Assembly (NCBI RefSeq): GCF_015207005.2
Contig: NZ_JADEXS020000001.1
Span: forward strand, 7,339,001 to 7,403,000
Length of the DNA stretch: 64,000 nt
DNA from: Desmonostoc muscorum LEGE 12446
GTDB taxonomy: Bacteria > Cyanobacteriota > Cyanobacteriia > Cyanobacteriales > Nostocaceae
Direction: 5' to 3'
Shown here: positions 62,988-64,000 of the stretch, one piece after another
Numbering within the stretch: the first letter of the stretch is position 1
How the letters are laid out: each line of letters starts with the position of its first letter
Program-made: the position numbers and the translations under genes
Notes under the pieces: model-generated
Databases searched by the model: none
What the model was told of the DNA's origin: nothing
The model's input: the letters and a program-made list of their open reading frames with translations, nothing else

Positions 62988-63842
62988 ATGCCAAACTTAT
63001 TGAATAAATCAGATTTGATTTTGCATCAACTTTTTAGCCTCAAAGACCAAGTAGCAGTAGTCACCGGTGGTTCTGGTGTGCTTGGTGGGGCGATGGCGCG
63101 GGGTTTAGCCCTTGCGGGAGCGCGAATAGTGGTTCTCGGCCGCAATGAAGCACGGGCGGATGCAGTTGTAGCTGATATTACCGCTAATGGTGGGGAAAGT
63201 ATGGTGGTGCTGGCAGATGTTGGCGATCGCTCCCAATTAGAAATAGCCAGACACGCTATTTTAAAGCATTGGGGTAAGATAGACATCCTGGTAAACGCCG
63301 CTGGTGGTAATATTCCAGCTGCCACAATTACAGCTGACGCTACTTTTTTTGATATGCCGCACGTAGCATTTGAGCAAGTAGTTAGTCTCAATTTGGTGGG
63401 TACTTTACTACCCAGCCAGGTTTTTGGTCAAGCGATGGTGGAAAGAAATCAACCCCAAGGTTGCATTGTGAATATTTCTTCCATGTCTGCTATCCGGGCG
63501 ATTAGTCGGGTGGTTGGTTACTCAGCGGCGAAAGCAGCCATAGATAACTTTACTCGTTGGCTAGCAGTGGAACTCGCTCAAAAATATGGGGACGGGTTGC
63601 GAGTAAATGCGATCGCCCCAGGTTTTTTTATTGGCGAACAAAATCGAGATTTACTTTTAAATCCAGATGGTAGTTTAAGCGATCGTGGACAAAAAATCAT
63701 TGCTCATACCCCAGCTGGGCGTTTTGGAGAACCCCAGGAATTACTTAGTACCTTGATTTGGTTATGCAGTTCTGGTTCTAGTTTCGTCAACGGGGTAGTT
63801 GTACCAGTAGACGGTGGATTTAGCATCTACAGCGGAGTTTAG
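62988..63842 (+). CDS. SDR oxidoreductase, probable D-mannonate/fructuronate reductase
   Basis: The protein has 284 residues. GAGGAATTATCA precedes ATG 62988. Classical SDR motifs: VVTGGSGVLGGAMARGLALA, DVGDRSQLE, NAAGGNIPA, Ser in VNISSMSAI, YSAAKAAID, and APGFFIGEQNRDLL. This length and the PGFFIGEQNR segment are usual in SDR-type mannonate (fructuronate) oxidoreductases. It would follow UxaC by reducing D-fructuronate to D-mannonate. The role rests on family resemblance and context. A mannonate dehydratase is not in the window. Confidence 0.82.
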   Translation: MPNLLNKSDLILHQLFSLKDQVAVVTGGSGVLGGAMARGLALAGARIVVLGRNEARADAVVADITANGGESMVVLADVGDRSQLEIARHAILKHWGKIDILVNAAGGNIPAATITADATFFDMPHVAFEQVVSLNLVGTLLPSQVFGQAMVERNQPQGCIVNISSMSAIRAISRVVGYSAAKAAIDNFTRWLAVELAQKYGDGLRVNAIAPGFFIGEQNRDLLLNPDGSLSDRGQKIIAHTPAGRFGEPQELLSTLIWLCSSGSSFVNGVVVPVDGGFSIYSGV

Positions 63843-63844
63843 AA

Positions 63845-64000
63845 ATGTATTCATTAGCCGTAACTAAAAATGGCACCCTTGCAGATGAGGAAGTTTGCCA
63901 ACTCGTTCATCAAGCTTTAGCAGATTCTAGATTTGATGGACAGCGCATCTTAGTATTAATTCCAGATGGAACCCGCACTGCTCCCATCCCGCAAATGTTT
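63845..64000 (+). CDS. LarA/DUF2088-like lactate racemase-family protein, N-terminal part (runs off window)
   Basis: ATG 63845 is two bases after the SDR stop codon; 52 codons are visible and the frame is open at the edge. It ends in LVLIPDGTRTAPIPQMF. The IPDGTRTAP motif matches the N-terminal IPDxTR block of LarA-like nickel-dependent racemases (DUF2088). Relatives are found with sugar-acid genes, where they may epimerise a hydroxy acid. Tight linkage to the SDR gene suggests one transcript. Confidence 0.7.
   Translation, partial: MYSLAVTKNGTLADEEVCQLVHQALADSRFDGQRILVLIPDGTRTAPIPQMF

Overview
The window is chromosomal DNA from a filamentous, heterocyst-forming cyanobacterium of the order Nostocales. 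The evidence is a complete heterocyst glycolipid locus with hetN and hetI, abundant HIP1 octamers (GCGATCGC), Nostoc-type heptamer repeats (STRRs such as GAATTCA/GAGTCAG and GGGGACT/GGGGATT), and cyanobacterial families such as RpaA and SLH-OprB porins. No species is claimed. No rRNA, tRNA or CRISPR array was found.

Layout. 1-8 kb: the end of a TPR protein, a trypsin-WD40 protein, a Ser/Thr kinase, two decayed toxin genes (a RelE/ParE-like fragment and a BrnT gene with one in-frame stop), rpaA, an alpha/beta hydrolase and a 55-residue membrane protein. 7.3-36.7 kb: the heterocyst glycolipid (HGL) island. The reverse-strand run is hglE, hglG-like, a fused hglD-hglC-like gene, hglA-like, hglB (hetM) and hetN, with hetI convergent to hetN. 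After a 2-kb divergent spacer, the forward-strand run is hgdB, hgdC, hgdA, a GT2, a secreted DUF2141 protein, a membrane GT2 and a GT4 that is probably hglT. Together these genes build the long-chain polyol or keto-ol, release it by reduction, glycosylate it and export it to the heterocyst laminated layer.

37-50 kb: a Wzc-like polysaccharide co-polymerase/kinase, a LuxR-type regulator, a second Ser/Thr kinase, a MHYT-cyanobacteriochrome GAF-PAS-HAMP-MCP receptor, a decaying IS200/IS605 element (intact-looking tnpB, broken tnpA) and a Cache-HAMP histidine kinase.

50-64 kb: what looks like an inositol/glucuronate utilisation locus. It has an SLH-OprB porin, a CUT2-type sugar ABC importer with two paralogous binding lipoproteins, myo-inositol oxygenase, a small unknown protein, a gluconokinase, a LacI-family regulator, UxaC, an SDR of the mannonate/fructuronate type, and the start of a LarA-like gene. 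Three copies of the palindrome TGCACACGTGTGCA (one degenerate) lie in front of the inositol oxygenase gene and a fourth lies in front of the lacI-type gene, which suggests a self-contained, autoregulated regulon.

The spacers hold many short inverted-repeat elements (MITE-like). Several have a conserved shell around a different palindromic core, one supplies the C-terminus of a glycosyltransferase, and an STRR array lies in frame inside hglE. These are direct sequence observations; their function is not known from the sequence.
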